A program made the translations under genes and the position numbers. A stretch of DNA of 64,000 bases from Novosphingobium sp. TH158 (GTDB lineage: Bacteria; Pseudomonadota; Alphaproteobacteria; Sphingomonadales; Sphingomonadaceae). This document shows positions 35,166 to 44,073 of this stretch, piece after piece. The stretch lies in assembly GCF_002855555.1 (NCBI RefSeq), contig NZ_PKRT01000001.1, positions 1,392,001 through 1,456,000 on the forward strand, in the 5' to 3' direction. The notes beneath the pieces are model-generated. The model ran no database searches. It was not told the origin of the DNA and saw only the letters and a list, made by a program, of their open reading frames with translations. The number at the start of each line of letters is the position of its first letter. Within the stretch, counting starts at the first letter, position 1.

Positions 35166-35863
35166 CGGGCTTCCCGGTTGAGCGCGTTGATTGCCACGCG
35201 CACGCGTTCCTCGATATCCTCGCGCGGGAGCCCGGCCGGGATGGTTTCGCCAAAGTGGATGGTGATCGTTCCCTTGCGCTTGATCCAGCGGTGATAGAAC
35301 CGCCCGCTATCGACCGACATCGGCACGACCGGCAGGTTCAGCAGCTTGTAGATGCCGGCAAAGCCCGAGCGCAGCGGCGGGCATTCCCCGTGCGGCACCC
35401 GCGTGCCTTCGGGGAAGATCACCAGCGGGCGGCCTTCCTGGCCGAAGGCGCGGGCCGACTGCATCATCGCGCGCAGGGCCTTGGCGCCCTCGCTGCGTTC
35501 GACCCGGACCATGCCATAGGCCACACCGACCTTGCCCCACAGCGGGATGTCGAGCAGCTCCGATTTGGCGAATGGCACGGGGCGGTTAAGCAGGTTGGGC
35601 AGGTCGATCGCCTCGAAGAAGCTTTCGTGCTTGCCCGCCACCAGGACCCGGCCCTGCGGCACTTCGCCCTGCACGACCACGCGGATGCCCAGCAGGTTCA
35701 CCACGCACCAGCGGTGCCAGCGCGCCCAGCCCTCTGCCAGCCAGACCATGCGGCGGCGGTCCATGTAGCTCGCCGGGACAGAGGCCAGGGCCAGCAAAAA
35801 GCTGCCGAGATAGAAGGCCAGGTAAAAGGCAAGGCTGCGCAGCGCAGCGCCGATGGGGATCAT
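35162..35863 (-). CDS. 1-acyl-glycerol-3-phosphate acyltransferase (PlsC type)
   Basis: A 233-residue acyltransferase acting at the inner membrane to make phosphatidate. N-terminal hydrophobic segment ~7-30. Motif I reads KHESFFEA (H..x4..E rather than NHxSxxD), motif II-III GMVRVERSEG and VIFPEGTRVPHG (substrate-binding EGTR), and a VVPMSVDSGRFY motif IV. The Glu in motif I occurs in a subset of the family. It lies between the YdcF-like gene (ATGA overlap) and the NRAMP-related gene. Confidence 0.88.
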   Translation of the reverse strand: MIPIGAALRSLAFYLAFYLGSFLLALASVPASYMDRRRMVWLAEGWARWHRWCVVNLLGIRVVVQGEVPQGRVLVAGKHESFFEAIDLPNLLNRPVPFAKSELLDIPLWGKVGVAYGMVRVERSEGAKALRAMMQSARAFGQEGRPLVIFPEGTRVPHGECPPLRSGFAGIYKLLNLPVVPMSVDSGRFYHRWIKRKGTITIHFGETIPAGLPREDIEERVRVAINALNREAR

Positions 35864-36396
35864 GCGCCGGCGAAGCTCGCGACATAGCGGGCGAGGAACT
35901 TGTTGTATTCCAGCACCAGGGTTTCGAAACTGGGGGCAGAGGGAACGGCATCGCGCACGATGGTCAGCTCATTGGGCGCAATCCGGCTCAGCTCGAGCGC
36001 GGCACGGCGCATGTGCCAGTCGGACGTGACCAGCCGGACCGACTTCACCTTGTTCGCCGCGATCCAGAACGCTGCTTCGCTGGCGTTGCTGATCGTGTCG
36101 ACCGACTTGAAATCGAGCACCACGCAGCAGGCCATGGTGCCGCCGCTGACACCGTATTCGGCGGCGAATTCGCGCGGGCGCACCTTCTTGTCCACCCCTG
36201 CGACGAAGATCCGGCGCGAATAGCCCTTGGCCTGCATTTTCAGCGCGCGGCCGATGCGGCCCTCGCCCCCGGTAAGCACGACGATGGCATCGGTCTTCTG
36301 CGCGCCCGCCGGCGCCGGCGGCACAAAGGCAAACCACAGGAACCCGAGGAGGTAGGCAAGCAGCGCGCTTGCGGCAAGGCGGCTCAGGCGAGTCAT
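35860..36396 (-). CDS. YdcF/DUF218-family membrane-anchored protein
   Basis: A 178-residue DUF218 (ElyC/SanA/YdcF) protein. N-terminal membrane anchor about residues 7-25. The DUF218 core has DAIVVLTGGEGRIGRALKMQAKGYS, the RRIFVAGVD strand and VRLVTSDWHMRRAALELSR. Function unknown, possibly in envelope integrity. I chose ATG 36396, 11 bases after the ftsX stop; the longer frame to 36795 reads through ftsX in another frame. Confidence 0.85.
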   Translation of the reverse strand: MTRLSRLAASALLAYLLGFLWFAFVPPAPAGAQKTDAIVVLTGGEGRIGRALKMQAKGYSRRIFVAGVDKKVRPREFAAEYGVSGGTMACCVVLDFKSVDTISNASEAAFWIAANKVKSVRLVTSDWHMRRAALELSRIAPNELTIVRDAVPSAPSFETLVLEYNKFLARYVASFAGA

Positions 36397-36407
36397 CGGG
36401 TGGGGTT

Positions 36408-37325
36408 CTATAGCATCCTTGCCAGCGAACGCAGCACGGTAAGCCGCGCCGTTAGCGTGGCCAGCGCCACTCCGGCAAGCGGAACCAGCGCCAGCATCAA
36501 CCATTCGACCCAGCCCAGCCCGCCACTGGAGATCAGCCCCGCGCCCAGCCCGGCGAATTGCTGGCCCAGCAGCATGACGACGATCACGGCAGCGGCAAAG
36601 CCGGCGATGCCGCCTTCCAGTGCGGCAAGGCCGGTGGAGCGCTGGAAAATCCGGGCAATCTGGCTGTCCGTCCCGCCCAGCAGGTGGACGATCTCGATGG
36701 TCTCGCGGTTCGATCCCAGCGCCGATCGCGTTGCCAGCAGCACCGCCGCAATCGTCGCCAGCGCCAGCAGCAGGACCAGCGCCAACGCCAGCCACTGCAA
36801 CGAGGATAGCGCCCCGAACACCGGCCCCAGCCAGCTTGACTGGGCATCGATCCGCGCGGACGGCACCTTCTGGCGCATGGCGCTGCGCAGGTCTTCCAGC
36901 GTGTTGCGCGATACTGGTCCCGAAAGTCGCGCGTCAATCAGCGCCGGCACGGGAATGCCCGCCTCGCCCACTTCGCCGCCCAGCCAGGGTTCGACCAGCG
37001 CATCGACCTGTTCCTGCGGCACCGGCGTTACCGACTTCACCCCCGGCAGGGCGCGCAGCACGGCAACAGCCTGCCGCGCCTGGACATCGCGCACGTCCGA
37101 GCGCGCCTCGACGATCTGGACGGTGATCCCGCCCTTGAGCTCGTTCTGCGCCACCGATGCGAGCTTGCGCAGGGCCAGCCCGCCCGCTGCCGCGATCACC
37201 GTCAGCATCACCATTATCGCGATGACCCAGGGGATCGGCCCGGAAAGCCGCGCCTGCGGCACCAGTTCCGCCCGTCCACGCCCTTCGCGCGCGCCGATCG
37301 GCAAAAGCTTGAGCGGCCGGTTCAT
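36408..37325 (-). CDS. ftsX: Cell-division protein FtsX
   Basis: A 305-residue FtsX, the membrane partner of the FtsE ATPase; the complex activates cell-wall hydrolases during division. Four hydrophobic segments are seen (WVIAIMVMLTVIAAAGGLAL near 33-53; WLALALVLLLALATIAAVLL; IAGFAAAVIVVMLLG; WVEWLMLALVPLAGVALATL), with a periplasmic loop between the first two. It begins at 37325 inside the ftsE stop (ATGA). Confidence 0.9.
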   Translation of the reverse strand: MNRPLKLLPIGAREGRGRAELVPQARLSGPIPWVIAIMVMLTVIAAAGGLALRKLASVAQNELKGGITVQIVEARSDVRDVQARQAVAVLRALPGVKSVTPVPQEQVDALVEPWLGGEVGEAGIPVPALIDARLSGPVSRNTLEDLRSAMRQKVPSARIDAQSSWLGPVFGALSSLQWLALALVLLLALATIAAVLLATRSALGSNRETIEIVHLLGGTDSQIARIFQRSTGLAALEGGIAGFAAAVIVVMLLGQQFAGLGAGLISSGGLGWVEWLMLALVPLAGVALATLTARLTVLRSLARML

Positions 37326-38050
37326 GCGGGCATCGCCGGGCGGCGCGGGGGATAGCGCAGCGCCCCCGTGGGATCGGAAAGTCGCCCCTTGTCGAGCCGC
37401 ATGATCAGGCTGTCGGGCACCTTCTTGAGCAGATGGACGTCGTGGGTGGCCACCACCACGGTAGTACCCAGCCGGTTCAGCGCCTCGAACAGACGCAGCA
37501 GCTTTACCGCCATGTCGGGATCGACGTTGCCGGTCGGTTCGTCGGCGACCAGCAGCTGCGGGCGGCCGATCACGGCCCGGGCAATGGCGACGCGCTGCTG
37601 TTCACCGCCCGAAAGCGTGGCCGGGCGCGCCTGCATCCGGTCTGCCAGCCCCACCCATTCGAGCATGTCGGCCACCGGCCGCGCCAGATCGCTTTCGGTG
37701 AAGCCGGCAACCCGCAGCGGCAGGGCGACATTGTCGAAGGCGGAGAGGTGCGGCACCAGCCGGAAGTCCTGGAACACGACCCCCAGGCGCCGGCGCAGGG
37801 CCGGAAGCCGCTCGCGCGGCAGGGTGATCGCGTCGGTGCCGAAAATGCGGATGCCCCCGCGCGATGGCCGCTGGGCAAGGTAAAGCAGCTTGAGCAGCGA
37901 GGTCTTGCCCGCGCCGCTGGCGCCCGTGAGGAAGTAGAACGAGCCGGGGTAGAGCGTGAAGGAAACGTCGCTCAGCACCTCCCGCTCGGTGCCATAGCGC
38001 AGGCCGACATTATCGAACTGCACGATCTCGCCGCTGCCGGACTGGGTCAT
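37322..38050 (-). CDS. ftsE: Cell-division ATP-binding protein FtsE
   Basis: A 242-residue ABC ATPase. Walker A is LTGASGAGKTSLLK, Q-loop VVFQDFRLVPHL, signature LSGGEQQRVAIARAV, Walker B LLVADEPTGNVD, and H-loop VVVATHD. The ATG at 38050 gives the typical FtsE start (AGGACAG ~10 bases upstream). The in-frame open stretch to 38242 overlaps the divergent promoter and is not used. It heads the ftsE-ftsX-ydcF-plsC-NRAMP run. Confidence 0.93.
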   Translation of the reverse strand: MTQSGSGEIVQFDNVGLRYGTEREVLSDVSFTLYPGSFYFLTGASGAGKTSLLKLLYLAQRPSRGGIRIFGTDAITLPRERLPALRRRLGVVFQDFRLVPHLSAFDNVALPLRVAGFTESDLARPVADMLEWVGLADRMQARPATLSGGEQQRVAIARAVIGRPQLLVADEPTGNVDPDMAVKLLRLFEALNRLGTTVVVATHDVHLLKKVPDSLIMRLDKGRLSDPTGALRYPPRRPAMPA

Positions 38051-38213
38051 CGATTGTCTGTCCTGGTCACTCGGCTTGGGGTCCATTCGGCTGCACCGGC
38101 GGGCTATAGCCGCGATCCCATGTGGAAAAAAGGGCGATAGTCTCCCGCTTTGCCGCACAAAGGCCTTGCGGGGGGATTGCCTTGCCCCCTCGCACGGGCT
38201 TAACCCCTCTGTC

Positions 38214-39077
38214 ATGATCATTGCGTGCCCCGCCTGCAACACCCGCTACGTCGTGCCCGACGCGGCGATCGGCGTGGAAGGGCGCACCGTGCGTTGCGCC
38301 AAGTGCCGCCATTCATGGTTCCAGGAAGGCCCGGAAGCGCAGGCCCCTGCCGCGCCGGTCGCCGCTCCGCCGGTCGCCCCTGTCGCCGCCCCCCCGCCGC
38401 CGCCTCCCCCCGCACCTGCGGCCCCGCCGCCCGTGCCGGAGCCCGTGGCCGCCGCGGCGCCCGAGCCCGCGCCCATGGCCGCACCGCCTGTCGCCGCACC
38501 GGAACCGGAGCCTGCACCTGCAGCAGAGCCGGAGGATTTCCGCGGCGATCCGCCGATCCCCGACAGCCCTCCCCCGCCCTATTACGACGATACCGGCGGC
38601 TATGAGGAAAGCTATTCGAGCTTCGAGCACGAACCGCCGTTCCGCCCGCGCCGCAATCCGCTGAGGATGTACACCATGGCCGCCGCGGTCTTTGCGGCGG
38701 TGGCCTGCTCGGCCATGGCGGCAGTGTGGTATTACGGCCTGCCGGACTGGGCGCCCTTCGGCAACCAGACCTTCGCCGAAGGCCAGGCCGACCTGCAGCT
38801 CGATTTTCCGCCGAACCGGCTCGATCGGCGCACCCTGCCCAACGGCGTCGAATACTTCGGCGCGAGCGGCAAGGTCACCAATATCGGCAAGCAGCGCCGC
38901 ACCGTGCCGCCGATCCTGATCGTCCTGCGCGATTCGCGCGAACGCATCGTCTATTCGTGGGTGGTCATCGTCTCCAAGCGCCAGCTCAATCCGGGCGAAA
39001 GCGTCACCGTGAACGAAGCCGTCACCGGCGTGCCGCGCACGGCCAAATATGCCGATGTGGGCTGGAAACCGGGCTGA
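38214..39077 (+). CDS. MJ0042-type zinc-ribbon / DUF3426 membrane protein
   Basis: A 287-residue protein. The N-terminal zinc ribbon has CPACNTRYVVPD and CAKCRHSWF (two CxxC). It is followed by an Ala/Pro-rich region (~45-150), one TM about residues 150-175 (LRMYTMAAAVFAAVACSAMAAVWYYG) and a C-terminal DUF3426-like domain with VTNIGKQRRTVPPILIVLRDSRERIVYSWVV. Function is unknown. It is divergent from ftsE, an arrangement common in sphingomonads. Confidence 0.85.
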   Translation: MIIACPACNTRYVVPDAAIGVEGRTVRCAKCRHSWFQEGPEAQAPAAPVAAPPVAPVAAPPPPPPPAPAAPPPVPEPVAAAAPEPAPMAAPPVAAPEPEPAPAAEPEDFRGDPPIPDSPPPPYYDDTGGYEESYSSFEHEPPFRPRRNPLRMYTMAAAVFAAVACSAMAAVWYYGLPDWAPFGNQTFAEGQADLQLDFPPNRLDRRTLPNGVEYFGASGKVTNIGKQRRTVPPILIVLRDSRERIVYSWVVIVSKRQLNPGESVTVNEAVTGVPRTAKYADVGWKPG

Positions 39078-39198
39078 TCGCGCGGCAGGCAAAAAACCTG
39101 CAACATCACCGCTTGCCCCCCGGTTCCCCTTTTGCTAGGGGCGCCCTCCTACCCCCCCGGGGCATGCGAACCGCACGGTTTCGTCCCCCGATGATTTA

Positions 39199-39285
39199 GC
39201 GGTCGTGGCGGAATTGGTAGACGCGCAACGTTGAGGTCGTTGTGGGCGAAAGCCCGTGGAAGTTCGAGTCTTCTCGACCGCACCA
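39199..39285 (+). tRNA. tRNA-Leu (anticodon GAG)
   Basis: An 87-base tRNA with encoded CCA. The acceptor GCGGTCG pairs with CGACCGC. The D-loop has AATTGGTAGAC, the anticodon stem/loop CAACG-TTGAGGT-CGTTG gives GAG, the long variable arm (TGGGCGAAAGCCCG) is that of class II tRNA-Leu, and the T-arm has GTTCGAGTC. A block of accessory genes follows directly, so its 3' end could be an integration site. Confidence 0.97.
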
Positions 39286-39548
39286 GTCATTCAGCAGAAC
39301 CTGCAGCCGGAATGGTTTCCCCTTTGGGGGCCGGTATCTGGGCGACATTTCCGACGGTTACGAGCCGGCCTTAAGCGCCTGCGGTCAAAGTGGTCTCAAG
39401 CGGTCAATTTCAAGATCAGATCCAGACTGGGTATCTCGGCTGGAAATTCGGCTGACCGCAGACGCTGACAGAGCCGCCATGTGAGTTGAGCATCCACTAA
39501 CTTGGTACCTGCCATTCATTCATGTCTCCCAAACGGGCATAGATTCCC

Positions 39549-39923
39549 CTAAGTAACCTGCCACCCAAGTCTACGAAACTTCGCAACAGGTGCCGGCGAG
39601 CCTGACGGCAGTAACTTTTGACGCAGACGTCCCAGATCGTCAGGGGCCATGAGGATCACAGCAAAGGCAGTACCGCCGCTTTCTTCCTGGACCTTCGTGA
39701 GGATAGAACGGCCCTTGTTGGGTCTTTCTGAAAGGATGACGACATCGAGTCCAACGCTGGTCTCTAGAATGCGGGCGACAGCATGCCTGGCGGCCTCATC
39801 GCGGCCATAGACCAAGAAAACTTTGGCGGTCTGCGACGCACCTTGGCCTTCGTCACCTGCGATTTGAGAAAGGCGGGTTTGATCATGTGGTCGGAGATGC
39901 TTTCTCAGCGGGTCGCGAGACAT
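39549..39923 (-). CDS. TIR-like (PF10137-type) predicted nucleotide-binding protein, probably truncated
   Basis: A 124-residue protein whose residues ~33-95 (KVFLVYGRDEAARHAVARIL, VVILSERPNKGRSILTKVQEE, AFAVILMAPDDLG) match the CAP12/PCTIR TIR-like family seen in cyclic-nucleotide-triggered and other antiphage effectors that degrade NAD. In that family the DDLG segment is normally followed by PRARQNVIFELG, then ~60 more residues. Here the sequence departs after LGRL and stops after 24 unrelated residues. The C-terminal half is missing, so activity is doubtful. It overlaps the 3' end of the NACHT gene by 41 bases. No clear RBS. Confidence 0.6.
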   Translation of the reverse strand: MSRDPLRKHLRPHDQTRLSQIAGDEGQGASQTAKVFLVYGRDEAARHAVARILETSVGLDVVILSERPNKGRSILTKVQEESGGTAFAVILMAPDDLGRLRQKLLPSGSPAPVAKFRRLGWQVT

Positions 39924-42783
39924 CTACGACATAGACATCGATCACATCGCGGAGGTTTTCGGGCAGCCGGTCAATGAGCATCGAACGGAGGTCGTCCGGG
40001 GTCTTCGGTCGCGCCAACCCGTCGGGATGCGAGGGCAGGTTCTTTCCCGGCACATCACCGAACCACAGGACGACATAGACTCCCCGGCCTTCGGCATGCC
40101 AATCATGCAGATAACGCGCGGCAAGCTGCTCGACCGGCGCGGTCCAGACGTCGGGATGCCACTGCCCCTTGATCTCGACTGGTAGACCGATGCTGCCAAG
40201 GATCGCGGCAATGTCCGCACGCTTCTGCTGCGGCATGTGCATTTCCGGCGCGAAGCGAATCGGGTCGGGTAACTGGCCGGAGATGTGCTCGACCAAGCGG
40301 TTGCGGCAGAAATTCTCACCACATGGTTTTGCGCCGTCCCAATAGGCCTCCCACATGTCGGTTGCCATTGAATGCATCCGGTCGTCTAGGTCTTTGAGGC
40401 GGTCGCCAAAAAAGGCACGCATATCGTCGATCGTCGATGGCAGTCCGCCGCCGAGGACGGCGGCAAGACCCGCAACGGATACTGGCGTGAATTCAGAATC
40501 ACGCCGGGCGCGTAGCTGGAGCGCCAATGCATGCCGCAGCGGATCGACATAGCTCGGATTGGCAACGGCAATTAGATGTTCAAGCGCGGTGGTCGCGTCG
40601 CGAGACGGGTCGCCGCCAATGGCATAGCCGCTATTCTCGATCATCGATGTCGCATCCCAGGGATTGGTATCGCCGCTCGAACTGCCCTGCGGGCGCGAGG
40701 TTCGCGGCCACGCGTGGCTGAAACGTTCCACGATGAATTGGCGCTGCGAGACTGAAAGCCTGCGCTCAGCATCGTCCCGCTCTCCGGAGACGCGATTTCG
40801 GATGAACCAGAGAAAGTCACGATCATCGGCCGCGGCTTCGACGAGGTTGTCGAAGGTCGCATCGAAATCGACAAGGAAATCGAGCGCGAGCCATGCCAGC
40901 ATCGTTTCATAGTCTCGATGGAGCCGACCGCGCGTTTCCCTTGCCAATGCCTGCAGGTCAGCCAGCTCGGCATGACGGCTCGCATGGCCGAGGAGCTCGG
41001 CCTCGACCGATGCCGGAAGCGAGGGGAAGCGGCGCAGCCATTCGACCGCTAGCCGTCCCGCCAATGGCCGCCAGCGCTGATCATTGCCGAGGAAATAGAG
41101 ATCATAGACATGGCCGGCCTGTCGCTCGAGTTGCGGCTCGATTGACGTGCGGAAAAACCGCTCAATCGCGGCGTCGTCGCGCAACACAGCGGCCTCCAAC
41201 GGCTTCATGTCAGTGCCACCGGAAATCTGGGATTCGGTCGCGCGCCTCCAGGCCATGAAGGCCGCCTCCCGCGCCTCGACGGTCAGTCCATCGACCCCAA
41301 GGCCGCGTCGCAGCCGCTCGGCCACCCCACACACCAGGCTGAGTTCGGCGAAGTAGATTTTGTCGTTGAGGTGCGTGTCGACGATGTCGCTTGCGGACGG
41401 TCTGTCGTTACGATCAAAGCTCGCCATGAAGCCCTGTAGCGCCCGCTCGCCCAAGTCTTCGCCCAGAAAGTCCGTTACGCGCGTCTGGGGCGGCTTTTCC
41501 CGATCGAAATCACTGAAGCGGCCCAGATAGGCTTTGGCCGGATTGTACAGCAGGTTCGGTGCGCCCGCATTGACCGCCAGAAGATCCTTGGCGATGCTGT
41601 CACGAAAGGTTTGATGGATTGCGGCCCGCCGCGCCTCGCGTTCTTTCTGCGCCGCCGTTTCCTTCTCTTCCCATTGATAGACAAGCGGCTTCGACAGCTC
41701 CTCAAGCCTCGCCAAGAATGCCGACGAATCAGCTCCGATCTTGGCTGCTGCCTCCCTTACATTCGCGACAATCCCGTCTCGGCGCGGTGCGAGCAGGACA
41801 AGTTCCTCGAGCATTTCCAGATCAGCGGCTGCGTCTCCACGGCGACGGTCGAACTCCTCGATCAGCGCAATGACGTCGTCCACATCTGGGTAAAGGCCAA
41901 GCCCGCATTCGTAGAATGCGAACGCCGCATCGCGCACATGCTCGTAACCGGCATCAAACACGACATGTCTTTGGATCCCGCGCCGGACGGCTGGATGTGC
42001 GCCGAACCATTTGATCAGGGCATCGATCGCCCCGCGCTTGTAACCGTGATGATGATCCAGCCAATGCAGGCGCCGCCAAATGTCGGCCGGCTCCATCTCG
42101 GGGTTAAGTGTTAACGCGCGAAGCCCACCCAGCCTCACTAGATCAGCGACCTGTGCCTTCGCAGAGTGATTGCTGTTCTCGACCAATGACTCGCCATACT
42201 CCCGAGCCGCGTCGAGCAGCGCGGTTAGTTGATCGATTGTCAGCGCTTCGAGCGAGCTGTCGCTGAGGTGCGCAAGATCGAGGCGGTCTTCATTCCGGTC
42301 TCGGCCGCTGACCGTTAGGCCGATGTGCGCGTAGAGGGTGCGCACGGCCAATTCCATAGCCACAGCGCCAAGCCCGAGATCGTGCAGCACCTCCCAAGCT
42401 AGCCGCCGATCGTCCTCGCCACCTTGCGCGAGCAGCCGCTCGATCATCTCGGAGGGATCACCGATGAGGCCCAATTCCCGCAGCGCATCAGCGGCGCGGC
42501 TGCGCTCGCCGTAGTAGCGCGCCGTGTCGAACATCATCGCGCGCAATTCCGGTTCCAGCGCGGCGGTCAGTTGGTTTCCGACCATCGCTTCGACCAGCAG
42601 CAGCGTGAGGTGCGTATGTTGATCGGGCGTCCCGATCAGGGCAAGAATGTCGTCCTTGAGTTCGACGCGCATGAGGCCGCTTGCCGGATGCCGGCCCCAA
42701 TCCTCCGCGCGAAAGAACGGGTCGCGATCGGATAGCGCGGCCAAGGCGCCGAGCAAGCCGCGCGCGACATGGACGGGCATCAT
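39883..42783 (-). CDS. C-terminal part of a NACHT-type NTPase with nuclease-like domain (separated by an in-frame stop)
   Basis: A 966-residue frame in the same reading frame as the NACHT gene at 42829, separated only by one TGA (42829-42831) and 15 further codons, including ADPYAVLRYGDAEMM. The middle is a long helical repeat-like region. The C-terminal ~130 residues have EMHMPQQKRADIAAIL, LPVEIKGQWHPDVWTA (E-x-K) and VEQLAARYLHDWHAEG, followed by VYVVLWFGD. This resembles a PD-(D/E)xK nuclease core. It is likely a defence effector; as cut it may be a pseudogene unless the stop is read through or is a sequence error. Confidence 0.75.
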   Translation of the reverse strand: MMPVHVARGLLGALAALSDRDPFFRAEDWGRHPASGLMRVELKDDILALIGTPDQHTHLTLLLVEAMVGNQLTAALEPELRAMMFDTARYYGERSRAADALRELGLIGDPSEMIERLLAQGGEDDRRLAWEVLHDLGLGAVAMELAVRTLYAHIGLTVSGRDRNEDRLDLAHLSDSSLEALTIDQLTALLDAAREYGESLVENSNHSAKAQVADLVRLGGLRALTLNPEMEPADIWRRLHWLDHHHGYKRGAIDALIKWFGAHPAVRRGIQRHVVFDAGYEHVRDAAFAFYECGLGLYPDVDDVIALIEEFDRRRGDAAADLEMLEELVLLAPRRDGIVANVREAAAKIGADSSAFLARLEELSKPLVYQWEEKETAAQKEREARRAAIHQTFRDSIAKDLLAVNAGAPNLLYNPAKAYLGRFSDFDREKPPQTRVTDFLGEDLGERALQGFMASFDRNDRPSASDIVDTHLNDKIYFAELSLVCGVAERLRRGLGVDGLTVEAREAAFMAWRRATESQISGGTDMKPLEAAVLRDDAAIERFFRTSIEPQLERQAGHVYDLYFLGNDQRWRPLAGRLAVEWLRRFPSLPASVEAELLGHASRHAELADLQALARETRGRLHRDYETMLAWLALDFLVDFDATFDNLVEAAADDRDFLWFIRNRVSGERDDAERRLSVSQRQFIVERFSHAWPRTSRPQGSSSGDTNPWDATSMIENSGYAIGGDPSRDATTALEHLIAVANPSYVDPLRHALALQLRARRDSEFTPVSVAGLAAVLGGGLPSTIDDMRAFFGDRLKDLDDRMHSMATDMWEAYWDGAKPCGENFCRNRLVEHISGQLPDPIRFAPEMHMPQQKRADIAAILGSIGLPVEIKGQWHPDVWTAPVEQLAARYLHDWHAEGRGVYVVLWFGDVPGKNLPSHPDGLARPKTPDDLRSMLIDRLPENLRDVIDVYVVDVSRPAEKASPTT

Positions 42784-42828
42784 CTCGGCATCACCATAGC
42801 GCAGAACCGCATAAGGATCGGCGGCGAC

Positions 42829-43923
42829 TCAGACCTCCGCCAGCGTATCATCGAAATGGGCCAGCCAAGCGTGCAACCCGCGTAGCGATGTCGGTACGCC
42901 GTGGCCCTGGCCGAACAGTGAGAAGAGCCGCCGCGCCGACACGCCGGATTGGAAACAGCGCGCAAGCCACTTCGCGCCGAGATACTCGGCGATGACCCGG
43001 TGCAGGAGTTGAAAGCGCTGACCACCTTCCGCTTCGACCAGACGCGTGTGGAGCGCTGCGTCGATCGCCTCAGCGTGCGGAAGCGCGGCGATGCTCCCGA
43101 CATGGATGCAGCTATCAGGTATCGTGCCCGCCGGGCCGTTGAACAGACCCGCAAGGTCGCATAGCAATTGGGTGGCGGCGTAGGCACCTGCGGCGAGAAG
43201 CAGTTTCTCGGCCTCGGCATGCGCGTGCGCTGCATCGTGATGGCGCGGGTTTTCTTCCTGCACGAGGAGCTGACACGCGCGTTCAAGCAGCTGCGCGCGA
43301 CTGATCGGCAATGCCTCGTCGCTCGCTGCGACCTCGCCGATTAGCCGCAGCGTCAGTGGATTTTTGTAGATTTCTTCAAGACCACGGTCGGCGAGATGGG
43401 TAAGCGCCCCATCGGCATCTACGGAAGGAAAATTACGTCGAAGAAAATGCGTCGCGTCACCGCGGTCGAATGCCAACAAGTGGAGGAGGATTGCCGGTCG
43501 CCCATAGTCGTCCTCGATCTTGATTCGATCGGCCGCCCCGCGCCAGTCAACCTCGCGGCTCGAAAGGATGAAGCGTGGATAGCCAAGCTTCGAGAGCTGG
43601 GTGAGGATAGCATCAACGCCGCCCCCCACGGTCGCGGACGCGATCTCATCCAGACCGTCGATGACAAGGCATTCGCCGTTGGGGATCAAGTGTTGAGGCT
43701 GAGCATTGCGCACAAAACTTGCCGCGCGGACATAGACGAAGCCAGTCTGTCGCCCGATGGCCTGTGCCAGCACACTCTTGCCTATGCCTGGATCGCCAAG
43801 GATGACGACGGGGCCATCAAGATCAAGGATCGCCGCCTGATCGATGATGACCGACACGCGCGTAGTGGGATCTTCGCGTTCCAGCCTCCGGTCGATTACT
43901 ATACTTGGTTCCACATCCGCCAT
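42829..43923 (-). CDS. NACHT-type P-loop NTPase, N-terminal part (ends at an in-frame stop)
   Basis: A 364-residue product. Walker A is VVILGDPGIGKSVLAQ (43-50) and Walker B CLVIDGLDEIA (86-94), typical of NACHT/STAND NTPases used as intracellular sensors in bacterial defence. A helical winged part follows (~170-364). It ends LHAWLAHFDDTLAEV then TGA, after which the same frame continues VAADPYAVLRYGDAE into the 966-residue gene. Together they would give about 1,346 residues. No good RBS is seen before ATG 43923. It lies 150 bases downstream of the recombinase. Confidence 0.8.
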   Translation of the reverse strand: MADVEPSIVIDRRLEREDPTTRVSVIIDQAAILDLDGPVVILGDPGIGKSVLAQAIGRQTGFVYVRAASFVRNAQPQHLIPNGECLVIDGLDEIASATVGGGVDAILTQLSKLGYPRFILSSREVDWRGAADRIKIEDDYGRPAILLHLLAFDRGDATHFLRRNFPSVDADGALTHLADRGLEEIYKNPLTLRLIGEVAASDEALPISRAQLLERACQLLVQEENPRHHDAAHAHAEAEKLLLAAGAYAATQLLCDLAGLFNGPAGTIPDSCIHVGSIAALPHAEAIDAALHTRLVEAEGGQRFQLLHRVIAEYLGAKWLARCFQSGVSARRLFSLFGQGHGVPTSLRGLHAWLAHFDDTLAEV

Positions 43924-44073
43924 GGATACAAATAAACACTGCTGCTCTTTTCAATCAATGCGCAGATTCTTCAGAAAGGCGCGAAGTCGACGCCCCGTTT
44001 CCGACGGGAGTATCGGCTATCCCAATCTGCGCTACTGAAGGGGGCCTTTCCGGACCGCCCAACAAATCAGCCT

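Noticed and set aside
39199..39285. tRNA-Leu 3' end as a proven attachment site
   Set aside because: I found no repeat of the tRNA 3' end downstream, and the recombinase is of the serine type, which rarely targets tRNA genes.
42829..42831. TGA in the NACHT gene as a selenocysteine codon
   Set aside because: No SECIS-like hairpin or redox-motif context seen; a nonsense mutation, read error or natural split is more likely.
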